Translations under genes and position numbers: made by a program
Notes under the pieces: generated by a model
Told to the model about the DNA's origin: nothing
The model's input: only the letters and a program-made list of their open reading frames with translations
Databases searched by the model: none
In this document: positions 35,301-45,349 of the stretch, in pieces
Numbering within the stretch: position 1 is the stretch's first letter
How the letters are laid out: each line of letters opens with the position of its first letter
Origin: Campylorhamphus procurvoides
Lineage: Eukaryota > Chordata > Aves > Passeriformes > Dendrocolaptidae
Direction: 5' to 3'
DNA: 64,000 bases
Assembly (NCBI GenBank): GCA_013396655.1
Contig: WBMV01008392.1
Coordinates: 1 to 64,000, forward strand

Positions 35301-36706
35301 TTGGAAATCTATTTAACACCCCAATCTCACTGGCCTGCAGACATGCACATGTGCCTTAATTTTCTGTTTCCTGTGCTCCTCAGGCAAACTGGACAGTGGA
35401 AGGGAAGTGTTTTCCTAAAATCCTGCAGCTTCTTGAAGAAAGGGTGAGTTAGCCTGTCAGATTTGGAGTCGCTCCACTCCCCAACTTAAATAAAGCTCAA
35501 AAGTCCTACAAAAACATGAAGAAAGGGTGACTTAGCCCATCAGATTTGGATTTCCACTGTTTGCTGTCGACCTTTAGCAGAGTGAAAACAAAGTGTTAAT
35601 CAATTGAAAACAAAGCCTTAGGAAAGGGTTAAAGAAGAATTATGTCACTGGGGAAGTGTTTTGTTTGTTATCAATAGGACATAAAAGTATCCAAATACAT
35701 GGCAGATTCTGCTTCCCTAAAGAATTGAGAAAGCTCTGACCTTGCAGTCTGACTGTGAGCACTTATTTCTCACTTGCAAAATTAATAGATTGTCCTCCCA
35801 ACATTTCTAACAAGGCTCATGCATGTACATCTATTTCTCCTTATTTAGAGGAACAGCACAGTATCAGTATTTTTTTAATAAGCACCTTCAAAATCAGCCT
35901 TCTCATAGTAGGAGCAAAGATTTTGGCTCCAGCTAATGACACCTTAGGGTTAAGTTGCTTTTTTTTTTTAAATATCCATTTCAGGAAGATATTTCTAGTC
36001 AATTTTCAAGTAAATGTATATATGTATTTGGCATCTAATTTGGCTTTCTCAGTCGTTTATCATCCCAGTTACAACACATTTCCTTGGGGCTACTTTAGTG
36101 CAGGATTCTGATTTCTATTCTGACATCCCCACCAATATTGCTCCTGCCCCCACCTCTTGCTGAAGTGAAACTGTGACTCACTGGTGGGTTCTGCCAACTC
36201 TCCCTCCCTGCAGGAGGGACACAAAGCCAAGGACACGGAGCCTCCAAAATTGCTGCGCTGGGCTAGCCAAAGCCTGCAGGAAGGTGAGAGAGGTGAAACT
36301 GCAGCAGAGGTGGCTCAGCTGAGATGGGCAATGCCGGGAGCTCAAGGATTCCAGGGGAAAATCACCACCAGGAAGAGGGATTAGACACTTAGTGGGGACA
36401 AAGCAGGGAGGTTGGTGGGGACCAGGAGCTGAGAGATTCCCAGCTCAAGTCCGTGATGGTGCTGAGGGAGGGTGGCACATCAGCAACACCAGGAGTTGTA
36501 GATGGACTACCTGTCCTCTCCTGAAGAGTCTCAGAGTCCTTGCCCTGTTTTCTGTGTGTCCCAGGCAATAAAAAATGGGTTTATTTTGAAGTCCTGCATG
36601 TCCTGCTTGCAGAGTTTCTGTGTGCCTGGCTTGCAGTGCCTGAATAAATTAATAAATGAATAAAAGAGGGGTGTCAAGTATATACTCAGCAACTAAATAG
36701 GAAACA
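32320..36706. other. Mostly unique AT-rich non-coding DNA
   Basis: No CR1 is recognised over 4.4 kb. A 33-bp direct repeat with three mismatches lies at 35435-35467 and 35518-35550. A (TTA)n run lies at 34567-34582. Near 36570-36665 several AATAAA hexamers follow GC-richer sequence, which could be the 3' end of an unrecognised transcript or LTR, but nothing else supports it. Confidence 0.35.
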
Positions 36707-37032
36707 TAGAATCCCAGAATCTCCTGAGCTGAGAGGGACCCCCAAGGACCATCCAGTCCAACCCCTGGCCCTGCACAGACACCCCAACAATCCCACCCTG
36801 TGCCCCAGAGCATCATCCAACCCCTCCTGCAGCTCTGGCAGCCTTGGGGCTGTGCCCACTGCCCTGGGGAGCCTGGGCAGTGCCCACCACCCTCTGGGGG
36901 AAGGACCTTTCCCTGAGATCCCCCCTGACCCTGCCCTGACACAGCCCCAGCTGCTCCCTCAGATCCCACCACTGGTGACCAGAGACAAGAGCTCAGTGGC
37001 CACTCCACAGCCCCTCGTGAGGAGCTGGAAGT
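36707..37032 (-). mobile_element. CR1 LINE, about 325-bp 3' fragment
   Basis: An antisense copy from 'catagaatcccagaatctcc' through 'ccctggggagcctgggcag' and 'gggggaaggacctttccctg' to 'agagctcagtggccactcc'. It is the reverse-complement counterpart of the subfamily at 5500-5888. Confidence 0.92.
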
Positions 37033-38929
37033 GAACCCCATGGCAAGACAAAGGCTCTTGGGTTAGGGGCTGAATAACACTGAACTATTGCTGAAAGACA
37101 TTTAGATATTGATAAAGAACACCCAGACAATGTCCTCTGTCGAGTTCTTTCTCTCTCTCTACTTGTCTTAGCTGTATTTCCAGAGAAAATAAGAAACCTT
37201 TTCCTCCAAACTAAACCGTGGTGAGATCACAATAACAAGTCTCTCATAACAGAGAAAACAGTAAGTGTTTTATTTCTCAGGCTTTAACAGGAAAAAGTTC
37301 TTTAAGCAGTGCTACAGATTGTGTTGATTTTTCCCAAATAGCCCTCAAACACAATTACCAACTAGAACTAAGATGCTGACCAGGTCCTGGCCCTCAGCTG
37401 TGCCAACCAGGGCATGGAAAACCACTGGATAGGACATGGGGAACTGCTGAGCGTGGAAAAGAAGCTTAACAAGGCAAGGAAAACGTCCCACAGAGCTGTG
37501 AGAGATGGTTGGATTTTCAGCCACATAAAGGGCAGTTCCAAGAGAGATGGCCAGGCTTCAGGGGTGACTGAAAGGGGACACTGGGGACATTGTGAAGTCT
37601 TGCAGGGCTTCAAGGACTGCACCAGTGCCACCAGTTCAGGCCATGATTATCTTGGCATTGGTACCAGAAATGCCAAATTCCTGTACAGGCCCAGAAAAAT
37701 TGGGAGAAAATGGGGGAAAGGTAATTAGGGTGTTTCCATCAGCTTATCCCAGAAGAGTTTTGTGACACACTATCCATCCTTTCTGGGAGACCGAGAGGAC
37801 GTGGAACAGCACAGCCATTAATGTGAGGATCAAAATAGGAGTGTTTCTGCTGCTTTCCTGGGAAGGGACACGTCAGTCTGAGGAAGGGAGGCTGGGAGGT
37901 TGGATGGAAGGAAAAAGCTTTGGGAAAATCCATCCTGAATTTGAGGGCTGGGGCCAAAACCAGCTCAGGCAAATGGCATCTCTCTCACGTTTATCAGAAA
38001 TGGGTGTTTTGCCTTCCTGTGTTCATGCAAGGGCTCGTCCCTCGGGTGAGGGCACACCTTGTGCTGGCTGCTGAGACACACCAGAGCTCCTCCATCAGAA
38101 AAGGGCAACTCCTGGTGGCTTCTGGTCCAGGCTGGATGTAGGAATGGGATCTGAGCTTTTCATCTAAGTTCTGAACTGTCACAATGCCACTGAAATCCCC
38201 TAAAACTACCCAAAAGGAGTTCCCACAAAGTATTTCGCCTTCACTGGTGTGACAATCAATAAATACCCTTTGTTGCTTCTTCATTCCATGACTCCACCCT
38301 TACTCCCAGGCCAGTAGCTCACAGCTGGGTGGTCTCCTGCCTCAATGGGGCTGTCAGGACTCCAGATTCCTGGAGGCAAGCAAGGCAGAACACTGATTAC
38401 AGCAAAGGAAACTATTTCAGGACCTCTTGTCCTTGTTATTTTGGGGGAACATTCATAATGCATGGAACAAGATACCTATTTTTTCCCATTCTTTTAATCT
38501 TTTGGGTTTTTTTCCTCCCTTTACAGCAGTGGTTTGGTGTTGAATAGCTACAAATCTGTTTTTTGATTCTCTACTGGAAAACTTGGAGAAGTTAAACCCC
38601 TGTGCTTTAAACTAATCTGACCTGTCCCAGTCCTTGTCCTCAAATACATCCCACTATCATGCTGAGAGGACTCCTGATGGTTTCTGTTGGTGACTTATGC
38701 CTTCCCTGTGCTTTATGCTATAATCAAGCAGAAGAAACCTTCCTCTGCATGTGGGCTCCAAGGAACACCCCAACTTCTTGTTTTTCTCAGAGAAAATAAT
38801 ATATCTGATTGAAACCAGCAGGTTTTGTTTCACCAGGAGGAGAGGTCATTCAGCAGCTACAATTTGGTTCCTTCTTTACCTTTGTTGCTCTGAGCTCTGC
38901 TCCCTCCTGGGGAAATGGCCTTTGGCTGG
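37033..38929. other. Unique non-coding DNA
   Basis: No repeat family or exon is recognised. The stretch 37370-37660 is GC-richer and could be an old unrecognised repeat. Confidence 0.35.
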
Positions 38930-39155
38930 ACCAGAAGAGGTTCAGGTTGGATGTTAGGGACAATTTCTTCACTGAAAGAGTCATTAAGCATTGGAACAAG
39001 GTAATGTTGGAGTCACAGTCCCTGGAAGTGTCCAAAAAGGGAGTGGATGTGACACTTGGTGATACAGTTTAGTGGAAATGGTGGGATTTGGTTAAAGGCT
39101 GAGCTGGATGATCTTGGAGACCATTTCCAGCCTTAGTGATTCTCTGATTCTGTGT
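38930..39155 (+). mobile_element. CR1 LINE, old 3' fragment of a fourth subfamily
   Basis: 'gaggttcaggttggatgtta', 'gggacaatttcttcactgaa', 'aagcattggaacaagg' and 'gagctggatgatcttggag' match the older CR1 3' region, ending in 'gtgattctctgattctgtg'. Divergence is clearly higher than in the copies at 3185 or 43250. Confidence 0.88.
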
Positions 39156-39282
39156 TTCCTCAGTTCCCACCCATGAAGGAGGGCAGATGGTTTGGCTGTG
39201 CTGGCTGAGAACTCAGCATTGCATAATATAGCTTGAACAGCTGGAAAGGAGCAGCTGGAGGGAAATGGGAGGTGTAATTTGG

Positions 39283-39475
39283 AGTTTCAAAAAGCCTTCA
39301 GCAAAGTCCGTCTCAGAAGGCTGCTGTGGGAAGTGAGTAGTCCTGAGGTGAGAGGTAAAGGTGTGCTGTGGATTAGAAACCAGCCTGAAGAGGCAGAAAA
39401 CAAAGAGCAGAAATAAATGATCGATTTTCAGGCTGGAGAAAGGTTAACGTGGAGGTTCAGCAAGTCTTGGAGAGA
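39283..39475 (+). pseudogene. Remnant of a CR1/L2-like LINE reverse transcriptase
   Basis: Translated from 39283 in the plus direction, a frame with a stop reads FQKAFSKV, then RLLWEV, then EVRGKG..LWIRN. This corresponds to the reverse-transcriptase core of CR1/L2-clade LINEs, with the conserved KAF-KV, LL and W-x-x-N spacing. The catalytic YxDD region is not present. In CR1 this block lies far upstream of the 3' tail at 38930-39155, yet here it lies downstream of that tail, so it is a separate and older insertion. It is non-functional. Confidence 0.6.
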
Positions 39476-40004
39476 CTTCAAGGACAACAGTTACTGAACA
39501 TGTAATTTACCAACAAACTGAAATAAGCAGGAGAGATTCTAATATAGATGGCATTTGGTGAGTGGCCTTTTCCATGCAGACTTGGACGGGCAGGTCGAGA
39601 CCTCAATTTCCCTCCTCTCTGCTCCAAGGTTTGGAGGCAACAGACATATCATTTCAAGCTCCCAAGTGATCTATTGAGACCTGAGCTTTTGGGAATACTC
39701 GAGGAAAGAGCAAAGGCATAGCAAGTTTCCAGCCTCTTGAGCTGCAAACTTTAAATGAAGTCCAGAGGAGCTCTCATCTTTTATTACACACAAGTCATTG
39801 AGTCGGGCTCTCAGTGGATGACCCTTCAGTAAGCAAGCCTTCTGCAGTTTATATAATTGAGTTCTGAAAGAAGGACAAGTGAGAAAAACCAATTTCTCTC
39901 AGCAACATGTTTTAGAGAATGGCCAAAGAACAGACTGGTACCTGCATTTTCTTATTCCTACACTAAAACCATCAATAACTCTCTTTCCCCCTTCCCCTAA
40001 AAAA

Positions 40005-40023
40005 CTAACCCTAACCCTAACCC
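40005..40023. repeat. Short interstitial telomere-like repeat
   Basis: Three copies of the vertebrate telomere hexamer on its C-rich strand (CTAACC register) are followed by unrelated sequence. At three units it could be chance or a double-strand-break repair scar. Confidence 0.7.
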
Positions 40024-41522
40024 TTCACTCTTTGCAACATGTCACAGGAGAGTTAATTTCTGATGTTGGCTGCCTTAGTCCAGTGTAACTGTATTTGGGT
40101 AGGTGGAAATTAAAGCTTAATTAATGAACATGGTTATTTTTTCTGCAATGCCTTCCTTGACAAGACCATGGGTAAAAGAGTCTCATTGCAGAGCCGTAAC
40201 TAAAACTGCTGGAAATGCTGAACAAATGAACAAGCTTATTTTAGCTGCATATTTTTCAGAGTGAAACCATGCTCTGCATTCTTTGCAAGCACTTTCAGGG
40301 TGAAATATTGTCCATGAATACATTCTGAGATGCTCTTGGAAAGAGGGGTAGGTGGAGAATAAATGAGCTGCCAGGATTGTATCATGACACCTCTCTGGAG
40401 AAATATTTCAGCCCTAAAACTTGTTCCCGTGACAAAAGTCAAAGCACGCTCATCTCCGGGAGAGCTCTGGTTGTCACGGGCTCTGTCTGGAGTTATGGAG
40501 CACCTGAGCAAGAGAAGGTCAAATACCTGTGTGCTTTCTGGGAGGAGTGCAAGTGTGAGAGGAAAATGTGTCAGACTTCAAGGTTAACGTGTTCCACATC
40601 TTCTTTTTATGGAAAGAAAGACAAAACAGGATCCAAATGCAGACAGCAGGGCTGCTATCTCTCTGTCTGTACCAGTTTTGATGAACAGGGGGCAGTTTTA
40701 GAACATCTTTTTTCTCTTTCTGAGAAGAGGGAGAGCTTTTTCACTTCATTTGAAGGTAAACTGGAAATGTGACTCATTTCACTGAGACTGCCAGGATCGT
40801 GAGAGCAGAGAACAGCAGGTCAAAACAAGGATGGAAATCATGTACAAGTCTTATTTGGAACAAATTGAACCCAAAAAAGTGAAAGAGTTCCCTGGAAAAT
40901 CATTAGGTATCAATCTGGCATTTTCTAATATCCCCCAGATGTATTTCTATGGCGAGTGGATACTTTTGGAAGAAACATTTGGAATATCCAACCCCCAGTA
41001 TTGTCAAACATTGTGACAAGTTGTATTTGTTATTAAAGATGAAATGGGATGATTTGATTCAGGGTCAAAACTGGCCCTGGTATGTTCCATTCTGCTGACA
41101 TAGAAAAGGTCAGGGTTTGGGCACTGGCACCACCAAAAAATGGCTTTTTTTTCTCTTGCAGTACTTAAATGTTCAGATTAGCTCTAGTTCTTCTTCCCAC
41201 AGACTGAGAATTGCCTGATTTTTTAATTTCAGTTAAGAGAAGGGGATTTTAACAATTTGTAAAATGTAGGGAGTACCAAAGCCTTAAAGATCATCCCATC
41301 ATGTGTCTCACTTGCAGGATGGAGCCCTGAGAAAAGGTTTCCTGGAAGAAGCAAACTAAAAAGAGTGACATTTTTTAAAAAACAAGGGTTTGAATAGGTT
41401 GCTTCAGTTTAAGGACAGAAATGGCTGTAGAAATGCATTGATTTTTTAATGTAAAAATACTGCTTTATCCTGTCTAGGCCATATTCCACAGAGGGCACCT
41501 GCCCTGTGTGGTTATATTGCAT

Positions 41523-41569
41523 CTCATTAATTATATTGCAGCTCATTAATTATATTACAGCCCATTAAT
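41523..41569. repeat. 19-bp tandem array with ATTAATTA cores
   Basis: Units at 41523 and 41542 read 'ctcattaattatatt[g/a]cag'. A partial third at 41561 reads 'cccattaatc'. A half unit (ttatattgca) precedes the first. Each full unit carries an ATTAATTA homeodomain-type core at a spacing of 19 bp. Confidence 0.75.
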
Positions 41570-42446
41570 CTCCTTCTTTCCTTCGGAATGCAAACAACAT
41601 AATGTTTTAATGTACTGTGTTTGTCACATATGTTTAATAAGGGGTTTTATCATTTTCCCAAGAATAAATAAGCCATGACTTTTGTTTCTGAGATAGATAA
41701 ATTAACCAAAGCGTTTCTCCGATTCTTCCTTTTATTTTTCTAATTAACACTGGAGGAGAAATACACCTGAGGTAAATATAATTCTGCTGTATTCCTAACA
41801 CTAGGAAAGGATTTCATTGCTTCTAAACTCATTAAGCCAGGCCTTATTAAAATGTGCAGGTTGCCCATTATGCCATGGAAAATAACATTCTTATTTTATT
41901 ACTGGGTTCATTTCTATGGGTAGCACAGGCAGACCTAATTACATCAGTTTTGTCCTAGCCTGCATTTTCTTCTGACTCTGCTTGATGCTTATTATTTTCA
42001 GCTTATTACAAACTGTGGCAGAAGTGAGAGAAGTCACAACAGCTTGAAGTGATAGATGATGCTGGAATCAGACACTGCAAATGGGGTTTGCACCCTCCGA
42101 AAGTTTTCATTGCCACAGCAGAAATTTTTCTGCTTTGAATTAGAAGATCCCGTACTGTGAAAATATTTTGGGAGCACCTTGAGCATGACATGAAAAACAT
42201 GCAAAATCCAGCCAGGCAGAGGCTTTCAGAGATTTCCTGCTCTGCCTGAAAAGCCTTGCAATCACTGAATTTATACAGCTCTGTCTTCTAAAGTGCTGGG
42301 AGAGGTGTTTATTATTCTTATATTCTTATAAATGTGTTCCTTTATCCTTAGGCTGAGGCATCAGATGAGGGAGGATCATGTTTATAATCAGGAAAAAGAG
42401 GCTGGACAAAAGTGAACGCAGGAGTGATGAAAGGTAAAGGAGACAA

Positions 42447-42783
42447 TGGCATGGTTTGGGTGGGAAGGGACCTCAAAGCCCACCCAGTGCCCCCCCTGCC
42501 ATGGGCAGGGACCCCTCCCACCAGCCCAGGGTGCTCCAAGCCCCGTCCAACCTGGCCTTGGACACTTCCAGGGATCCAGGGGCAGCCACAGCTTCTCTGG
42601 GCACCCTGTGCCAGGGCCTGCCCACCCTCTTAGTAAAGAATTTCCTCCTGACATGTAATTTAACTCTCTCCTTTTGAAGTTTAAATCTGTCCCCCCTTGT
42701 CCTATCACTACCTGCCCCTGTAAAAAGTTTCTCTCCATCTCATTTCTACAAGTCCCCTCTCAGTACTGAAGGGCCACAATGAG
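42447..42783 (-). mobile_element. CR1 LINE, about 335-bp 3' fragment, left arm of an inverted pair
   Basis: An antisense copy from 'catggtttgggtgggaaggg' through 'gggatccaggggcagccaca' and 'tagtaaagaatttcctcctg' to 'ctgaagggccacaatgaggt'. The terminal 200 bp are of the young subfamily, while the 5' half ('ttttgaagtttaaatctgtc') resembles an older type. Confidence 0.92.
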
Positions 42784-43249
42784 GTCAATGAGTTTATGGT
42801 CACGGAGGGTTTTATCCATTTTCATCCTGGTTTTTATGCCAGCTCCAGTTTCTCCAGATTCACGTGTCACTTGGACACCCTCCACTCCCTCTAAGACCTG
42901 CAAGTGTGAATCTCACAGGTCTAGGGGCAGCACCCAGGAGGTCCCCCAGGACCTTCTCCCCAGGGCAGTATTTCTGGATGGTCCCACTGGTTTGTCCCTG
43001 GCATGAGAACAAAGGAGACAAATCCAGTTATCCTGATCAAATCTCTCTGGAAAGTGAAGGGCTCTGCTCAAATCATAGTTGAGCAATCTGAAGTCACAGT
43101 CCAGTGGACTCAAGATAAACTAAGAAACACCAGGATTTCTATCAATGGCAACGTTGTTTTTGTGTTTTTTTCCTTTTTAAGTGGTCACCAAAGCTGGGCT
43201 GGGGGTTGCTTTATGTATGTTTGACATGGGCTTCAGGTGAATCTCTAAG
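42784..43249. other. Spacer between inverted CR1 copies
   Basis: About 465 bp of unique sequence. No exon or repeat is recognised. Confidence 0.35.
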
Positions 43250-43570
43250 GATGGGATGGAAGGGAGGGAATATTGACAAGGCTCTGGAGTGACAGGACAA
43301 GAGGGAATGGCTTCAAACTGAAAGGGAGGAGGTTTAGATGGGATATTAGGAAGGAATCCTGTCCTGGGAGGGTGGGCAGGCCCTGGCACAGGGTGCCCAG
43401 AGAAGCTGTGGCTGCCCCTGGATCCCTGGAAGTGTCCAAGGCCAGGTTGGACGGGGCTTGGAGCACCCTGGGCTGGTGGGAGGTGTCCCTGCCCATGGCA
43501 GGGGGTGGGATGGGATGACCTTTAAGGTCCCTCCTAAGCCAAACCATCCTGGAATTCTGTAATTCTGTGA
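43250..43570 (+). mobile_element. CR1 LINE, about 320-bp 3' fragment, right arm of an inverted pair
   Basis: A sense copy with 'ggaggtttagatgggatatt', 'gggagggtgggcaggccct' and 'ggttggacggggcttggagc', ending 'ctggaattctgtaattctgtga'. About 135 bp are essentially perfectly reverse-complementary to the copy at 42447-42783. Confidence 0.93.
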
Positions 43571-44759
43571 AGAAAAGGTTTCATCTGATGAATAGAAATA
43601 GTCAGGGCAGATTAAACTTCCACATTTGAGCAGAGCCCGACACACACAGAGCCAGTGGAGGTGAATATTCATCAGCATCAGCTCATCCAACTCCAATCAC
43701 ATCTCATTTTAGACTCGGAGGAGCAGGTGAGTTTTGCCTTTGTTATGAAGAAAGAGCAATCACATTAGAGAGCTTTCTCATTTTCCCAGTAATGAGCTTG
43801 CTATGACATTTAGGGAAGTGTTTTTGTGTCTCCCATAACAAGGCTGTTTGTACATTCTCTAATGGAAGCTGCACAAAGGTACACAGCACAAGTAGCTACT
43901 TCTTGATTTTTTTTTTCTATGAGCTGAAAGTGAGTTAAATGTTAAATTACAGTAATTGTGAGCTGCTTTAGTAGTGCCTATTATGTCCTAGGCTTCCTTT
44001 CAGAGACGGTTTTCCCTTAAGTGCGTGGGAATTCTGAAGCTGTTACACCACACTCCTCTAAAGGGCCCGAGTGTTCAGGGATTGCTGAGTTTCTCAGCCA
44101 CAATTTCAGCACAAAGAGGCTGCAGGAGCAAATATGGACGTTATTTTAAGCTTATATTTGGGGAAATTCAGGCACAGGAGGAGAAGAAGGTTTGCTCAGC
44201 TCATGGGCAAAGCAGAGCAAGAGGCAGGACCAGTGTGGGATGTTTTGCCACTCTGGGATGTTCTCCCACTGTGGGATGCCCACATGTGCTTCATCCTCCC
44301 ATAGTGGGTAAGGAAAGGAAGCAGTTCCCTCAGTGGTCATTAAAACTGAAAGAAAATCTTTAAAGAGAAAAAAGCTGTAGAACTAAGCTTGGAAAAAAGC
44401 TTCACACACTCCTGGGCTGAACTGAGGTAGAAACACTTTACCTAAAATCCCAATTATATCTTCAGGAAGGTGAAAGCTGTGAGTAGCCAGTGAAATTAGA
44501 CACACAGCAACACTTCATAAAACAAGTTCAGATCTAGCTATTATTAGTTGATATAATAATTTCTAAACTTTTAAAAAATTTATACATTTATGAAAAGACA
44601 TGTGTGGTGGCACAGCAATATGGAGAGCAGACAGATCTGCTGGTGAAGTTGGGCAACACCTTTACCTCATGTAGCTCCTACCTTAAGAGAATACAAGCTA
44701 CTGCATCTACTGGTTTTATTTTGGAGTGGAACAATTTAAAATTGCATGGAGGACACTGA
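43571..44759. other. Unique AT-rich non-coding DNA
   Basis: Possible conserved block at 43600-44000 with low repeat content. A short imperfect triplet of about 21-24 bp ('tgtgggatg...ccact') lies at 44236-44285. Confidence 0.3.
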
Positions 44760-45075
44760 TTTAGGCAGGAGGAGTGCCCTGATGAAATGTGGCGATGGCA
44801 AAAGGATAGATGTTGTCCCTATAGAGGAACACCTGGAAAACCAGGATGGGCTCAAAAACTGGGGGAAGTTCAGTGGGAAAACCTGCCAAGCTGCAATAAA
44901 GAAGGTGTGGTGCTAATAAAGGAGAATCTGCCAGCTAGGAGGGTGCAGCCCATGGGGGAGAACCCCAGGAAAGGACCCCACTGGAGGAGGTGATAAAGGA
45001 CTGTCTCCCATGGGAGGGATCCCATGCTCTAACAGAGGAGGAGTGTGAGGAGGAAGGACATTTACACTGATGTTG
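44760..45075 (+). mobile_element. Probable avian ERVL-type LTR remnant
   Basis: 'ggactgtctcccatgggagg', 'gatcccatgctctaacagag' and 'gaggagtgtgaggaggaagg' resemble, from my memory of the family, the 3' region of avian ERVL-like long terminal repeats, including repeated 'catggga' blocks. I see no matching second LTR, no primer-binding site and no retroviral coding domain, so it would be a degraded solo remnant. The identification is from pattern memory only. Confidence 0.45.
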
Positions 45076-45083
45076 TCATTGCC

Positions 45084-45112
45084 ATGGAATCAGAAAATCA
45101 TTTCATTCGAAG
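45084..45112 (-). mobile_element. CR1 LINE, about 30-bp 3' tip
   Basis: 'catggaatcagaaaatcatt' and 'cgaagggacct' match the extreme 3' end of CR1 in antisense. It abuts a sense CR1 fragment, giving a back-to-back arrangement. Confidence 0.5.
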
Positions 45113-45348
45113 GGACCTCCTGATGGTTCAGGGCCTGGAGGGGAAGGGGTGAGGACACTGAGGGTGCTTGGGGTGTCCAGCTGGAGAAGAGGAGACTGAG
45201 GGGAGAGCTCATTGCAGGGACACCTTCCTGGGGAGGGGCAGAGGAGGGGCAGGCTCTGATCTCTGCTTTGTGTGACAGGGACAGCACCCAGGGAAGGGCT
45301 GGAGCTGTGTCAGGGCAGGGTCAGGGGGGATCTCAGGGAAAGGTCCTT
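45113..45348 (+). mobile_element. CR1 LINE truncated at a single-N join
   Basis: A sense copy of the 28690-29098 subfamily ('gctggagaagaggagactga', 'tgtgtgacagggacagcacc', 'ctcagggaaaggtcctt'). It stops abruptly at the N at 45349. By comparison with 28690-29098 about 190 bp of its 3' end should follow, so the N hides or replaces real sequence. Confidence 0.9.
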
Positions 45349-45349
45349 N

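Larger units (their letters stand above)
39476..42446. other. Unique AT-rich non-coding DNA
   Basis: Contains a 19-bp three-copy telomere-like stretch at 40005-40023 and a 19-bp-period array of ATTAATTA cores at 41523-41569. The remainder shows no repeats or exons. The part from 41440 to 42000 is dense in ATTA/TAAT cores. Confidence 0.35.

Noticed and set aside
36184..36665. Possible gene 3' end: 66-codon frame followed by AATAAA hexamers
   Set aside because: No domain, and AATAAA is frequent by chance in AT-rich DNA; left as a remark only.
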